The notes beneath the pieces were generated by a model. That model made no database searches, was not told the origin of the DNA, and saw only the letters and a list, made by a program, of their open reading frames with translations. From Austropuccinia psidii (taxonomy: Eukaryota > Basidiomycota > Pucciniomycetes > Pucciniales > Sphaerophragmiaceae): a stretch of 64,000 nt of DNA. Of the stretch, positions 12,015 through 21,825 are shown one piece after another. The translations under genes were made by a program, and so were the position numbers. The stretch is from assembly GCA_023105745.1 (NCBI GenBank), contig JALGQZ010000002.1, positions 74,193,285-74,257,284 on the forward strand. Reading direction: 5' to 3'. The first letter of the stretch is position 1. Every line of letters starts with the position of its first letter.

Positions 12015-12415
12015 GAGGTGCTTGGTGGGGAGTGGAAGTTATGAAAGTAAGTTCCATCTCCTGGTATGCATCCCTGAGGGGTCTAATTCTTGTAAAAACA
12101 TTACCTTGGCCACGCTGTGAGCATCAAATGCTTTTTTTATCTTTCAGAACCTTTTGGCCAAAATCAAGCAACTCACCACAAGAAGGACAACCCTCAGGCA
12201 TTTATTATTTCTTTCTTTACTCTCTTTTCTCTCAATTATTTTTCATTTTTATTTTTTATTTTTTATTTCATTTTCTTTTACTTGTATGATTTATTTTTCA
12301 TTTCTTGTTTCAAAAGCAGCAATCATAACTCCCATATCTTGTTTGGGGAGTCAATTTATTTAATAATCAAGAGCAAACACTAGTAATGGTAAAGACCAGC
12401 TACAGATAATCCTCA
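12015..12415 (+). other. Element A post-chromodomain region
   Basis: The sequence matches the region after the chromodomain of B (9655-9760) and, reversed, of E (29740-29850): ggtgcttggtgggg, gtaagttcc, tctcctggtatgca, then a CTTGGCCAC block. The rest is T-rich (12160-12330). It lies just past the 3' end of the antisense zinc-cluster gene. No gene was recognised on the plus strand. Confidence 0.6.
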
Positions 12416-13584
12416 TCAAAATTTCTTCAAGGCTTCTCTAAACTTAACAACCATGGCATCTTCATAAGCAACTGCCTCCCTGGCCAAAGCAGCAGTGGGC
12501 TCCCCTGGAATAGCACTCTTCATAGCCTTATCAACAAACACCTCAGTCAAAGCATCAACTTCAGCAAATAGAGAGGTGACCACCCTCTTGTTCACCCTTT
12601 TCTGATCAGTGAAGTTGCCAGTAATATTCCAGCAGCGACGGGTTTCAAAGATTGATTCAGGTTCTGGAGACATTGGGTCTCTAGAAGTGCTGGCCACTGG
12701 TGGTTGGATATTGGTAGAGGTGGAGGCAAGTGTGGAGGGCCTGGTTGGGGATCTTATTGGAAGTTGAGGTGGTTGGGGGGACCTGATCCCTTCATTATTG
12801 GTGGTACTGGCTTGGACTGGGGATTGTGAGGTAGATTGGATTCTTCTTTTCTGGATTTGGGTAGTCATTTCAAGCTCTTCTTCATCAATCTCATCACTGC
12901 CTTCAGCATCAGTATCAATTTCATCTTGAACCACCAAATTTCTCTTCAATTTTCCAAGTCTTCCATCTTTTCTGGTGACCAAAATGGGAAACTCTGGGGC
13001 CACTCCAATGGGATTATCTTGGGGGTGAATTGATCCTCCAATGACTGCCCAGGAACCACTGGTATTATTCCATTTTTGGACCCCTCTCATTCTAGATCCA
13101 GTCACTGAAGAAGAAGAAAAGAAAACATAGAAGTCAGTAACCCATCAATTTTATGGCCAATCAACTCACAATTGGAGTGACCAGAGGTGGCATCAGAGGT
13201 GGGAGATTCATCAACAGGAGCTTCCAATCCAAATCTTACACCCTTCTTGATGCTTCTCCATAATCTTCTAGCATTTTCAGGAAAGCTATAGTGGGCTTGG
13301 GAACAATTTCTTTTTCCAAGATTGCAAAATTGACACCTGGTGGACCTAGCAGTCGCAGATTCCACACAAGGAATCCCCTTCCTCTTACAATTGGTGCAGG
13401 GTGGTTCAATAACTCTGACAGATTTGAAGCCATTATAGGTTTTCTTGATGTCCCAAATCTCTGTAGGGGCCATACTCTCTTCAGAAAGCTCCCTCAAGTT
13501 ATCAAAAACACCAGGACCATAAAGTACAGAAGGTGGGGAATCAGAGTGATTGGAATCACAAAGGGAAGTCAGCCTTGAACTCAT
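12416..13584 (-). CDS. Zn2Cys6-type zinc-cluster protein, spliced, antisense within element A
   Basis: Two minus-strand exons (13584-13170 and 13104-12416) join across a 65-nt intron to give 367 aa with no frame error. The start is the ATG at 13584 (MSSRLTSLCDS); an upstream in-frame TTG at 13590 is less likely. The motif CTNCKRKGIPC then CQFCNLGKRNC fits C-x2-C-x6-C-x10-C-x2-C-x6-C, the spacing of fungal Zn2Cys6 clusters. The rest is low complexity: acidic (DTDAEGSDEIDEEELE) and Ser/Pro/Gln-rich, with a C-terminal helical part. No transcription-factor regulatory domain was recognised. The gene lies opposite to its host retroelement, between chromodomain and polypurine tract; B and E show no counterpart. 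Function is unknown: a DNA-binding regulator or an element accessory protein are both possible. Confidence 0.8.
13105..13169 (-). other. Spliceosomal intron in the zinc-cluster gene
   Basis: On the minus strand the intron begins GTGAGTTGATTGG, has a TTACTGAC branch-like site and ends in a pyrimidine tract with TTCTTCAG. Removing it restores one continuous frame (codon TTG formed across the junction). The intron is spliceable only in antisense relative to element A, so the gene is not read from the genomic RNA of the element. Confidence 0.85.
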
Positions 13585-13589
13585 CTTCA

Positions 13590-14552
13590 AGTCAAAATTT
13601 CAAATTCAAGACCAAGAGAATTATGGACAATTGCAAGTCAGCAAGGCATCCATGGCAATTTACCAGTCAAGGAGGGGATAAGAAGAAAGAAATTCAAGAA
13701 GAAATCAAGATCAAAAAGAAAAAGACTGCTTCAAATGGCCCAATTGGCCAATTTCATGATTTTATTCACTTTGGCACAAGTGGCCATATCAGACCTCAAA
13801 ACTTCAAAATAGCTCAGTTTTATCATTTTTTATCAAAATATGCTTAATTATGCATATTGGCAAATTTGCGCATTTTGCGCAATTTTGTGCATTTGCGCAC
13901 TTTTGCGCAAAAGGCCCCTTTATCTTGCCAGAAGGCTTCAAAAGGCCTTTTTGGCCAATTTCATCATAATTGCGCATTTTGCGCAAAATGGCCAGAACAC
14001 CTTATAAGGCCATTTTTTCACCATTAATCAAGTTTTTTCAATTTTTTCACCAATATATGCCATTATGGCATATATGCGCATTTGCACATTTTGCACATTT
14101 TTGCGCAAATTGGCCAGAATCCCCTTTAATCACAAATTCAAGGATTTTGGCCAGGACTTCTGAAATGATCCAAAACCTCAAGTATTGGCCACTTTATGCC
14201 AACACTCTCAAGATTGAAAATTATGATGAAATCAGGTGTTCTTGGGACATCAACCCAGTTCACCCACTTTTAAAAAGCCATGAGGACTCAAAAAAAGCTT
14301 GGTGAAGACACTCAAGACAAGAATGAAGAAATTTTAAGAAGAATGAAGGCATTTTGAAGTAAAAGAGGAAATTCAGAATCAAGATTCAGGGGAAAATACC
14401 TACAGGTGATCAAATGAGGATTTTTGGTGAGTATTGATTGAAGAAGAAAGTTTAATGAATAAATTTAAGGAATTGGGGGAAAGAACTGTATGAATTATTT
14501 GCAAGCTCATCAAGACTCACTGTAATTATGGTGCTCAGAGCTCACCACTTTC
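13590..14552. promoter_or_regulatory. Upstream region of zinc-cluster gene with eight TGCGCA sites
   Basis: This non-coding stretch lies between the antisense gene start and the polypurine tract of A. It carries TGCGCA palindromes at 13867, 13876, 13894, 13904, 13971, 13980, 14075 and 14102, interspersed with GGCC and AAGGCC. The placement, about 280-520 bp upstream of the ATG at 13584, fits a promoter for the antisense gene, but that role is inference. No coding feature was recognised. Confidence 0.5.
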
Positions 14553-14565
14553 AAGAGGGGGATAA
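14553..14565 (+). other. Polypurine tract of element A
   Basis: The sequence aagaggggga lies directly before the LTR start TGTCACAGCC, after a gtgctcagagctcacc motif that also precedes the tract of B (10410-10430) and, reversed, of E (18426-18470). It is the expected primer for plus-strand DNA synthesis. Confidence 0.75.
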
Positions 14566-15309
14566 TGTCACAGCCAAGGAGGCAGGGGCATTACCAAGCA
14601 TATTCAACAATCATTACTTCATTGATACCCCTCAAAACCCAATCAGCAAGGGGGTTTCATTCAACATTCTCCAAATACAGTTTTCATACAGGCAAGATCC
14701 AAATACAGTTTCAGACCTCAATACAGTTCATACAGGCAAGACCCAAATACAGGCCTGTAATCAATACAGGCGCAAATACCTGTATTGACTGTATAACCTG
14801 TATTGGATTCACCAATACAGGATTCAATCCCACATCCAACTTCTTCCAGCATACAGACAAGTATCTCAACACTCAAACTCCAAGGCTGGTATTTCTCACA
14901 TATACCAGCCCCTCTTCACCCACCTGGGGGTTTTTCCCCCAGTTAATTAAAATATTGGATTTATTATTTAATATTATTTTATTTCTCATTAAGAAGTATT
15001 ATTTTATCATTTATTAAGTTAGTCTTTTCCTTCCCTCACCTGTTCAGTAGAGTCCTGGTGGCCATATCCTTTATTAATCCTTTTCTCTTTTCTGAACAGG
15101 TTGAAACAGTGGTACAGGATTATTTGTGGTTGGCTCTTTATTATTGCTTTTGTTTTTCTCTCATATCTTTTATGCTTATTATTTTATGACTAGGAATTTA
15201 TCCTCTTACTTCATTACTCTTATCATTGAGTATTTTATTCTGAGCCCTCCATAAGTAAGTCTGTTCACTGAGTGCCAGGCCCTCTTCACTTAGAAGAGCC
15301 CCTGTGATA
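14566..15309 (+). repeat. Right LTR of element A
   Basis: This 744-bp LTR runs from TGTCACAGCC to CCCTGTGATA. It contains repeated AATACAG/CAATACAGG motifs (14690-14820). It belongs to the same family as the LTR of E (37671-37735 plus 48415-49116, and 18058-18425, all minus). Gag sequence of a D-type element starts directly at 15310 with GTGAC, the predicted target duplication. Confidence 0.85.
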
Positions 15310-16206
15310 GTGACTTAGAGCATGCTATCCAAATCAGGACTACTGAACAATCTTCAGCAGAGGATATTATCAATATATTAGAAGAAGTAACCACCAGAAC
15401 CAAAATTGGTTCTAGTATGGTGAATCTCAAAATAAGGTTTAATACACCTTGGAAAGATTCTGTGGACAAAAGCCCTGAGGAAAATTCTAATAATGTTCGG
15501 TATAAATCTGCAGATACAGTCAGAAAGTGCCATATTTGCCAAAGCACCACTCATTTAGCTAATACATGTCCAAAAAGGGGGGGAATAAATGAAATTAATA
15601 TTAAAAAGGAACCTGATGTTGAAAAAGATGACATAATTGAAGACAATTCAGATGATAAGTCATCCATATTTTCTGAATCTTCAAAAGATATAGAAAATAT
15701 TAATGCCACTTTTGACATCATGGAATCTTATTCCCACTTGCCACAATTGAGCAAGGATCAACTTGATTTATCAAAAGTTCAAGATGCACAACTTATAAAA
15801 ACTAAATCCCAATAGAAGGAATAAGTGTTACAGACATGAACATCACCTTCTTTGAAGAGGTCAGAAATAGTTACATTCAAGATAAGAATCTCAGCATCTT
15901 ATGCCAATTAGTGAACAAAGACTGTAAAGACAACTCTCTAATACATGCCTTGGATGAAGTATGTAAAGGATCTTATGATGAAGGAAGATTTCACCTACTG
16001 GATGGTATAATTTATCACAGGACCAAGCACACATGTGTCATGACAGTTGTGGACAGGTCATTAATCAATCTTGTACCATAAGAATGCCATGAAAGCCCCT
16101 TCTCAAGACATCTGTCTGAAGACAGAACAAGAGAAAAATACATACCTGAAGCCACTAAGCTTCTGAGAAGGTTCAGACACACTAGAAATAAAAATATTAC
16201 AAAGTA
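15310..16206 (+). pseudogene. D' gag-integrase fusion remnant
   Basis: 15417-15815 matches the D gag end, including the zinc knuckle CHICQSTTHLANTCPK. At about 15806 the sequence jumps to the D region at 25494, skipping protease, RT and RNase H. At about 16130 it jumps again from the integrase zinc-binding region to the last 60 bp of pol. Both junctions lie in short shared sequence (CCA and GAGAAA). It encodes no enzyme. Confidence 0.85.
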
Positions 16207-16231
16207 ATATTCTTTTTTTAGGGGGAGGGAA

Positions 16232-18057
16232 TGTGAGCCTTAGAGGTAATTTCATATACCCAAAAGACCACAAATACAAAATTAACATATAAATATAAAA
16301 AAAGAAATTTATTTATATAATTCAAATGAAAATAAAAATATAAATATAAAATTATATTCACAATTAAAAATTTGAATTACAATTTAAAAATAAAATTTAC
16401 ATTAAATTTTGAAATTGTAAAATTACATTTATACTTGAAAAAATTAAGTAAAAATGAATTTTTAACAAAATTGTAAAAAAATAAATTAAATTGGAAAAAA
16501 TTTAAAAAAAAATTATTATAACTTTTTATCCAATAAGTAAACATATAAAAATTATTTCACCATTGGATTCCTCATAAAAAATCAGGTGGGGTCACCCCTG
16601 AGTAAAAATTTTGTAACTCAACTCTAAATAAGCTTAAATTAAGTTTTTAGTATTTTCTGTATGAAAATTGAAAATCCTCAAAAATTTAATTTAATTCACA
16701 TCACATGTAGTCTTAATCACCAAAATTTGTGCTAAAATTGAGATGTTGTGTATATCTTAGAAGTTATGAGGAATTAAAGTATTTTCAATTGAATTCAATT
16801 GAAATGTCAAAATAAGCACGTGTATTACATAAGTGAACTTTTATTTACATATGAGGTATCAATTATTACTGTATTGAACTGTACAACTCAATTAAATTAC
16901 ATATGTAAATTATAAGTATGATACATGATGAGGAATTAAAGGAAAAAATAAATTGGAAAGATTAAATTTGGGGGGGAAAAGGAACTCAAGCTCTAAGGGA
17001 AAGCTAGGCCCCCAAAATCCCTGCTGACAGGTGTGTGGTGTCAAAATTCACGCAAACGTTCATCACTTTTGGCCTGGAATTGAGTTACAGGGTCTGTGGA
17101 CTCAATTGATGATGAGGTTTTGATACCAACTGGGGTAGTTTTAGCTGTTGCCAAGAGGGTAAAACTACCCTTAAGATAAAACAATAATAGTAAAACCAGT
17201 TTCAACTGGTTTCTACCTCTCTTACACACATTCTGACGTGTTCTGAAGGCTCTAGACCAGGTATTTCTATAGTAATGGCTGATTTAAGGGTCTAAAATGG
17301 CTAAAAATGGCTTAAACCAGCCCTTTTTTAGTCTAAACCAGGGTTCAATGATGCCATAATTGCCTTTTCTGTTGTCAGACTGTTTTTCACGACTGACAAG
17401 AGCAAATTTTACTTTTGAAGTAAGAAAATTGATTGCTATGAAAGAATGTCTTCTTTGCCCCACTTTTCTCTTCATGTTAGAATCTTTTCCTTTTATAATT
17501 AGTTTAAACACTGTTAAACCAATCAATAAAAGATTCAAACCACCTTTCTTAAATCATTTTAAACCTTTTAACCACGTGAAAAAATCATTATAATCATTTT
17601 CTGTAACTCTTATAATCATTTTTAACCCTGAGCCACCCCAAAATGAATTAAAAAATCTTTCATCACTGTTAACTTTGTCACTTTGTTTCAAAATTCACTC
17701 TGGTCACTTTTGGGAGTGTTTTTTCTTTAATATTCTTTTTAAAGACTTTGTTCTTTAATTAATTGCTTGCAGCTCTTTGCTCATTTAATTTCAATTGAAA
17801 TTCTCTCGAAGAAATTTCTTTTGTAGCCTTAAATATCTCTTGTAGAGTATTTTTGGATAAATTTTTATTTTTGGTAACACAATAAATCCTTATAATATGA
17901 TTGTTTTATACTAATAAAGCTATAAACAATAAAATTGGCGTGTTTTCTCTTAAAAATAATATATCTTACTATTTTTAATTTATTTTTACCTTATACAAAT
18001 TTTGAGGACAGGAAAAGTACTTGATTTTTAATCAAAGTTTCATATCCACACCTTACA
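16232..18057 (+). repeat. 3' LTR of D'
   Basis: This 1826-bp LTR runs from TGTGAGCCTTAGAGG to CCACACCTTACA, preceded by the polypurine tract gggggaggga (16220-16230). It is recognisably the same family as the D LTRs but carries many substitutions, so D' is older than D. Downstream, 18058 is E LTR sequence. Confidence 0.88.
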
Positions 18058-18425
18058 GGGAGAATGAGGGGCTGGTATATGTGAGAATCACCAGCCCTGA
18101 TCAAGACAGAGAATCTTCATGAGAATGATTGATGGTTGAGTTGAGTCTGGCCAATACAGGTCCTGTATGTCTGTACAGAACCTGTACAAGACGTTTCGTG
18201 TTTTGAGGGCTAAAACAGTTTCAGGATGGTGTGTCCAAACTGTATTGGGTAATTCCAGCCTGTACAGAAGTTGAAAGGCTTTATTGATGAACAAGACTGT
18301 ATTCATGTTTAAGCAAGGAAGAGTTCTGGAACTGAATGCTGATACACACAGTGGATTTTCTGGCTTTGATGTGTTTGAGTGGGTGTAAGTATGAATACCC
18401 TTACTCCTGCCTAGTGGTTGTTACA
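18058..18425 (-). repeat. 3' LTR of element E, partial
   Basis: It matches 48748-49116 closely: the agaatgaggggctggtatat block, the ggccaatacaggtcctgta block and an end in gtggttgttaca. On the minus strand this is the LTR start (TGTAACAACC). The remainder of the LTR would lie left of D', outside the window. Confidence 0.8.
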
Positions 18426-18854
18426 GTATCCCACTCTTGAAAATGCTAGCCTCCTGAACACCATAATATCCTCCCACTGTTGAGTGGCATCTCAATATCC
18501 TCACATTTTTTCAAAAATTTATTTTTAATTTATCTTTTCCTCTTAAACATTATCCTGGAAATACAATCTTCTCTTCTCTTTCATAGTTGAATTAATTTAT
18601 CTTTCCCCCTTCTTTTACATTGATTAAGTCATTTTCCAACTTTTGAAATATGCTTTTCTTGAATTCAGTCAGTATCTTCTTTCCATTGCATGGCCCTGGG
18701 CTGTATCCCCAAAAGAGTGCCATAGAGCTCTTCTGCTCAAAAAATGATGGTCAATGAGCATATGAACATATACCCACTGTGATTTGGCCAATTTTGATGT
18801 TTTGAGTCCCTTCTTGCCTTGAATTGAATTCTTGAAGCCTCAAAGGAGGGTTCT
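18426..18854 (-). other. Element E 3' internal end with polypurine-like tract
   Basis: Read on the minus strand it ends with a gtgttcaggaggctagc motif and caagagtgggatac just before the LTR, parallel to the tract regions of A and B. The rest is AT-rich without a recognisable gene. Element D interrupts it at 18855. Confidence 0.65.
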
Positions 18855-20690
18855 TGTGAGCCTTAGAGGTAATTTCATATACCCAAAAGACCACAAATAT
18901 AAAAAATAACATATTAATATAAATAAAATAAATTTATTTATATTATTAAAATAAAAATAAAAAATATAAATATAAAATTATATTAAAAATAAAAAATTAA
19001 TTATAATTTAAAAATAAAATTACTTTAAATTTTGTAAATATAAAATTACATTTATACTTGAAAAATTTAAGTAAAAATGAAATTTTAACAAAATTGTGAA
19101 AAAATAAATAAATTTGGAAAAAAGTTAAATAAAATTTATTATAACTTTTTATCCAATAAATAAACATATAAATTTTATTTCACCATTGGATTCCTCATAA
19201 AAAATCAGGTGGGGTCACCTCTGAGTGAAATTTTTGTAACTCAACTCTAAATAAGCTTAAATTAAGTTTTTAGTATTTTCAATACAAAAGTTGAAAATCC
19301 TCAAAACCTTAATTTAATTCACACCACATGTGGTGTTAACCATCAATTTTTGTGTTAAAATTGAGGTGTTGTGTTTAGTTTAGAAGTTATGAGGAATTAA
19401 AGTATTTTCAATTGAATTCAATTGAAATGTCAAAATGTGCGCGTGTATTACATAAGTGAACTTTGATTTACATATGAGGTGTCAATTATTACTGTATTGT
19501 ACTGTACAATTGAATTGAATTACATGTGTAAATTATAAGTATAATACATGATGAGGAATTAAAGGAAAAATAAATTGGAAAGATTAAATTTGGGGGGGAA
19601 AAGGAACTCCAGCTCTAAGGGGGAGCTAGACCCCCAAAATCCTTTCTGACAGGCGTGGGATGTCAAAATTCACGCAAAAGTTCATCACTTTTGGCCTGGA
19701 ATTGAGTTACAGGGTCTGTGGACTCAATTGATGATGAGGTTTTGATACCAACTGGGGTAGTTTTAGCTGTTGCCAAGAAGGTAAAACTACCCTTAAGATA
19801 AAACAATCATAATAAAAACAGTTTTAACTGGTTTCTACGCCTCTGACAAACATTCTGACGTGTTTTGAAGGCTCTAGGCCTGGTATTGCTATAGTAATGG
19901 CTGATTTAAGGGTCTAAAATGGCTAAAAATGGCTAAAAATGGCTTAAACCAGCCCTTTTTGGTCTAAACCAGGGTTCAATGATGCCATAATTGGCTTTTC
20001 TGTTGTCAGACTGTTTTTCACGACTGACAAGAGTAAATTTTACTTTTGGAGTAAGAGAATTGATGGCTATAAAAGAATGTCTTCTTTGCCCCACTTTTCT
20101 CTTCATGTTAGAATCTTTTCCTTTTATTAATTAGTTTAAAACTGTTAAACCAATCAATCAAAGATTCCAACCACCACTTTTAAATCATTTTAATCCTTTT
20201 AACCACGTGAAAAAATCATTATAATCATTGTTTGTAACTCTTATAATCATTTTTACCCCTGAACCACCCCAAAAGTGAATTAAAGCATCTTTCATCACTG
20301 TAAACTTTGTCACTTTGTTTCCAAATTCACTCTGGTCACTTTTGGGCGTGTTTTTTTCTTTAATATTCTTTTTAAAGACTTTGTTCTTTAATTAATTGCT
20401 TGCAGTTCTTTGCTCAATTAATTCCAATTGAAATTGCTCTTGAAGAAATTTCTTTTGTAGCCTTAAAATATCTCTTGTAGAGTATTTTTTGGATAAATCT
20501 TTATTGTTGGTAAAACAATAAATTTTTATATTATTGTTTTATACTAATAAAGTTATAAACAATAAAATTGGCGTGTTTTCTCTTAAAAATAATATTTCAT
20601 ACTATTTTTAACTGAATTTTACCTTATACAAATTTTGAGGACAGGAAAAGTACTTGATTTTTAATCAAAGTTTCATATCCACACCTTACA
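18855..20690 (+). repeat. 5' LTR of element D
   Basis: It runs from TGTGAGCCTTAGAGG to CACACCTTACA. A TATAAAAG box lies at 20068-20075. It includes a triple aaaatggct repeat near 19915-19945. LTR relatives in this window are at 16232, 27110, 30150 and, reversed, 58040. Confidence 0.92.
20068..20075 (+). promoter_or_regulatory. TATA box in D LTR
   Basis: TATAAAAG is conserved at the same place in the 3' LTR (28323-28330) and in the older copy at 31337-31344. It is the likely promoter of the element, placing the RNA start in the last third of the LTR. This is inferred from sequence only. Confidence 0.5.
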
Positions 20691-20692
20691 TT

Positions 20693-20710
20693 TGGGGGCC
20701 CAGCCGTGAT
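20693..20710 (+). other. Primer-binding site of element D
   Basis: TGGGGGCCCAGCCGTGAT starts two bases after the LTR end. It resembles the proline-tRNA binding site known from several retroviruses (shared TGGGGGC start and final GAT). F has nearly the same site at 39764. The tRNA identity is inference. Confidence 0.6.
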
Positions 20711-20913
20711 ATTTTACCTGTGACATATTTTTTACTCTTTTTAAATCTTTTTTCTTATATTGAAAAATTTGAAAACATATAAAAAATACTTATAATCCAA
20801 AAAAATCCTTAAAAAATAATTTTTTTCATATTATAAGTGAGGCTTATATTTTTATTTCTTTTTTGAAATAACCTTTTTTTTACTTAATTAATTGGCTTTT
20901 TCATTAATTTTAG

Positions 20914-21825
20914 TGTCTGACAACGTGGTAAGACAAGAAAACATTGAAACAGCCTCAACAGTAACCAGCATTATCCCTGCCAGTACTGTTAATTCTGATC
21001 ATAATAGTACTGTTATTGTGACTCAAAATAATCAACCTGAACCAATATCTTCTGAATTAATTAACTTGGATATAAGTAATACACTTCAGAAAGCCAAAAA
21101 TTTGGCCAATAGTAAGTTTTTGACGTAAAAATACTATTTTAAGCCTTTTTTAACCATAATTATGCCTTCAACCAGGTCAGGAGCCAGCTACAACCCCTCA
21201 AGCAGCTCCCAAAAAGGTAATAGACGTGATTATGGCAGAGGCCAACCAGGTACAGAAGGAAAAGGGTCAGTTGATGACTTCCAAACAACTAAAATGGGTC
21301 ATTCTGAAGCTGATAATACCATTTTACCTTCAAAAAGAGCTGACACCGCCACAACAAGCCTCTGTGGACATATACAAAGCCAGCCACAGTGCATACAACA
21401 ATGCACTCCAATTCAAGGAGTACCAGATCCTTGCAGACCTGTGGAAGAATTGCATGAATTCTTACCTGACAGTAAGAAAATTCTTGGGCCATCCCAACAC
21501 TTGCAAATTGCTCAATGGATGGCATCCATTGATGGAGAAGAAAAACATGATGCTTTTGACACTAGAATGGAGGAAAAACAACCCTCCACCACCCAAACCA
21601 GTGCCAAAAACAGCCCCAGTGGCCAGCAGCAGCAATTCCAACGTGAAAAAGCAGCCACAAACTCCAAACAAGGGCAAAGGGAAGGCACCAGCCCCAAAAC
21701 CTTACAGCCAGGGCTACAGAATCCCAAAGATTCAGCAGGATGCCATGGAAAATGTATTTCAGATGGCCAGAACCATGATGGAATTACAGAAGAAGGAGGA
21801 AGCCAGATTAAGGTTCCAGAAATGA
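20914..21825 (+). CDS. Spliced upstream frame X of element D, overlapping gag
   Basis: Exon 20914-21111 joins exon 21176-21825 by removing a 64-nt intron (GTAAGT to CCAG). The upstream exon starts after a TTTTAG acceptor, so an earlier exon is expected and the start codon is unresolved. The joined frame encodes NLANSQEPATTPQAAPKK, then helical sequence and a conserved C-terminus (YRIPKIQQDAMENVFQMART). The equivalent frame in F has the same acceptor and donor phases and matching residues: DIY, MNS, KFL, NGW.PL, APVAS and YRIP.IQ.DAM.NVF.MART. Substitutions are conservative here but not in the overlapping Gag frame. X stops at TGA 21823-21825, overlapping a Gag-frame ATG at 21822. No known domain was recognised. 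Confidence 0.65.

Larger units (their letters stand above)
1..15309 (+). mobile_element. Chromovirus A (Ty3/gypsy), 5' truncated by window, split by element B
   Basis: The visible parts are 1-2591 (end of protease, RT, RNase H, deleted integrase) and 12015-15309 (post-chromodomain region, antisense gene, polypurine tract, right LTR). The two parts are assigned to one element because the sequence at 12015 (a ggtgcttggtgggg motif followed by a gtaagttcc block) matches the region just after the chromodomain in element B (about 9655). About 230 bp covering the chromodomain is missing where B sits. To the right, 15310 continues the gag sequence of a D-type element, so A appears inserted in D'. The left LTR lies outside the window. 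The assignment is inference from homology order; the individual segments are clear. Confidence 0.75.
15310..18057 (+). mobile_element. D' : internally deleted D-type element, 3' part
   Basis: This is the 3' remainder of a D relative: gag end (15310-15805), a jump to the integrase N-terminus (15806-16135), a jump to the last codons of pol (16136-16206), polypurine tract and 3' LTR (16232-18057). The 5' part lies outside the window, beyond element A. It is inserted in the 3' LTR of E. Confidence 0.8.

Noticed and set aside
19915..19945. Three aaaatggct units as a CRISPR-like or satellite array
   Set aside because: Only a short local triplication inside an LTR, present in both D LTRs; no spacers or array.
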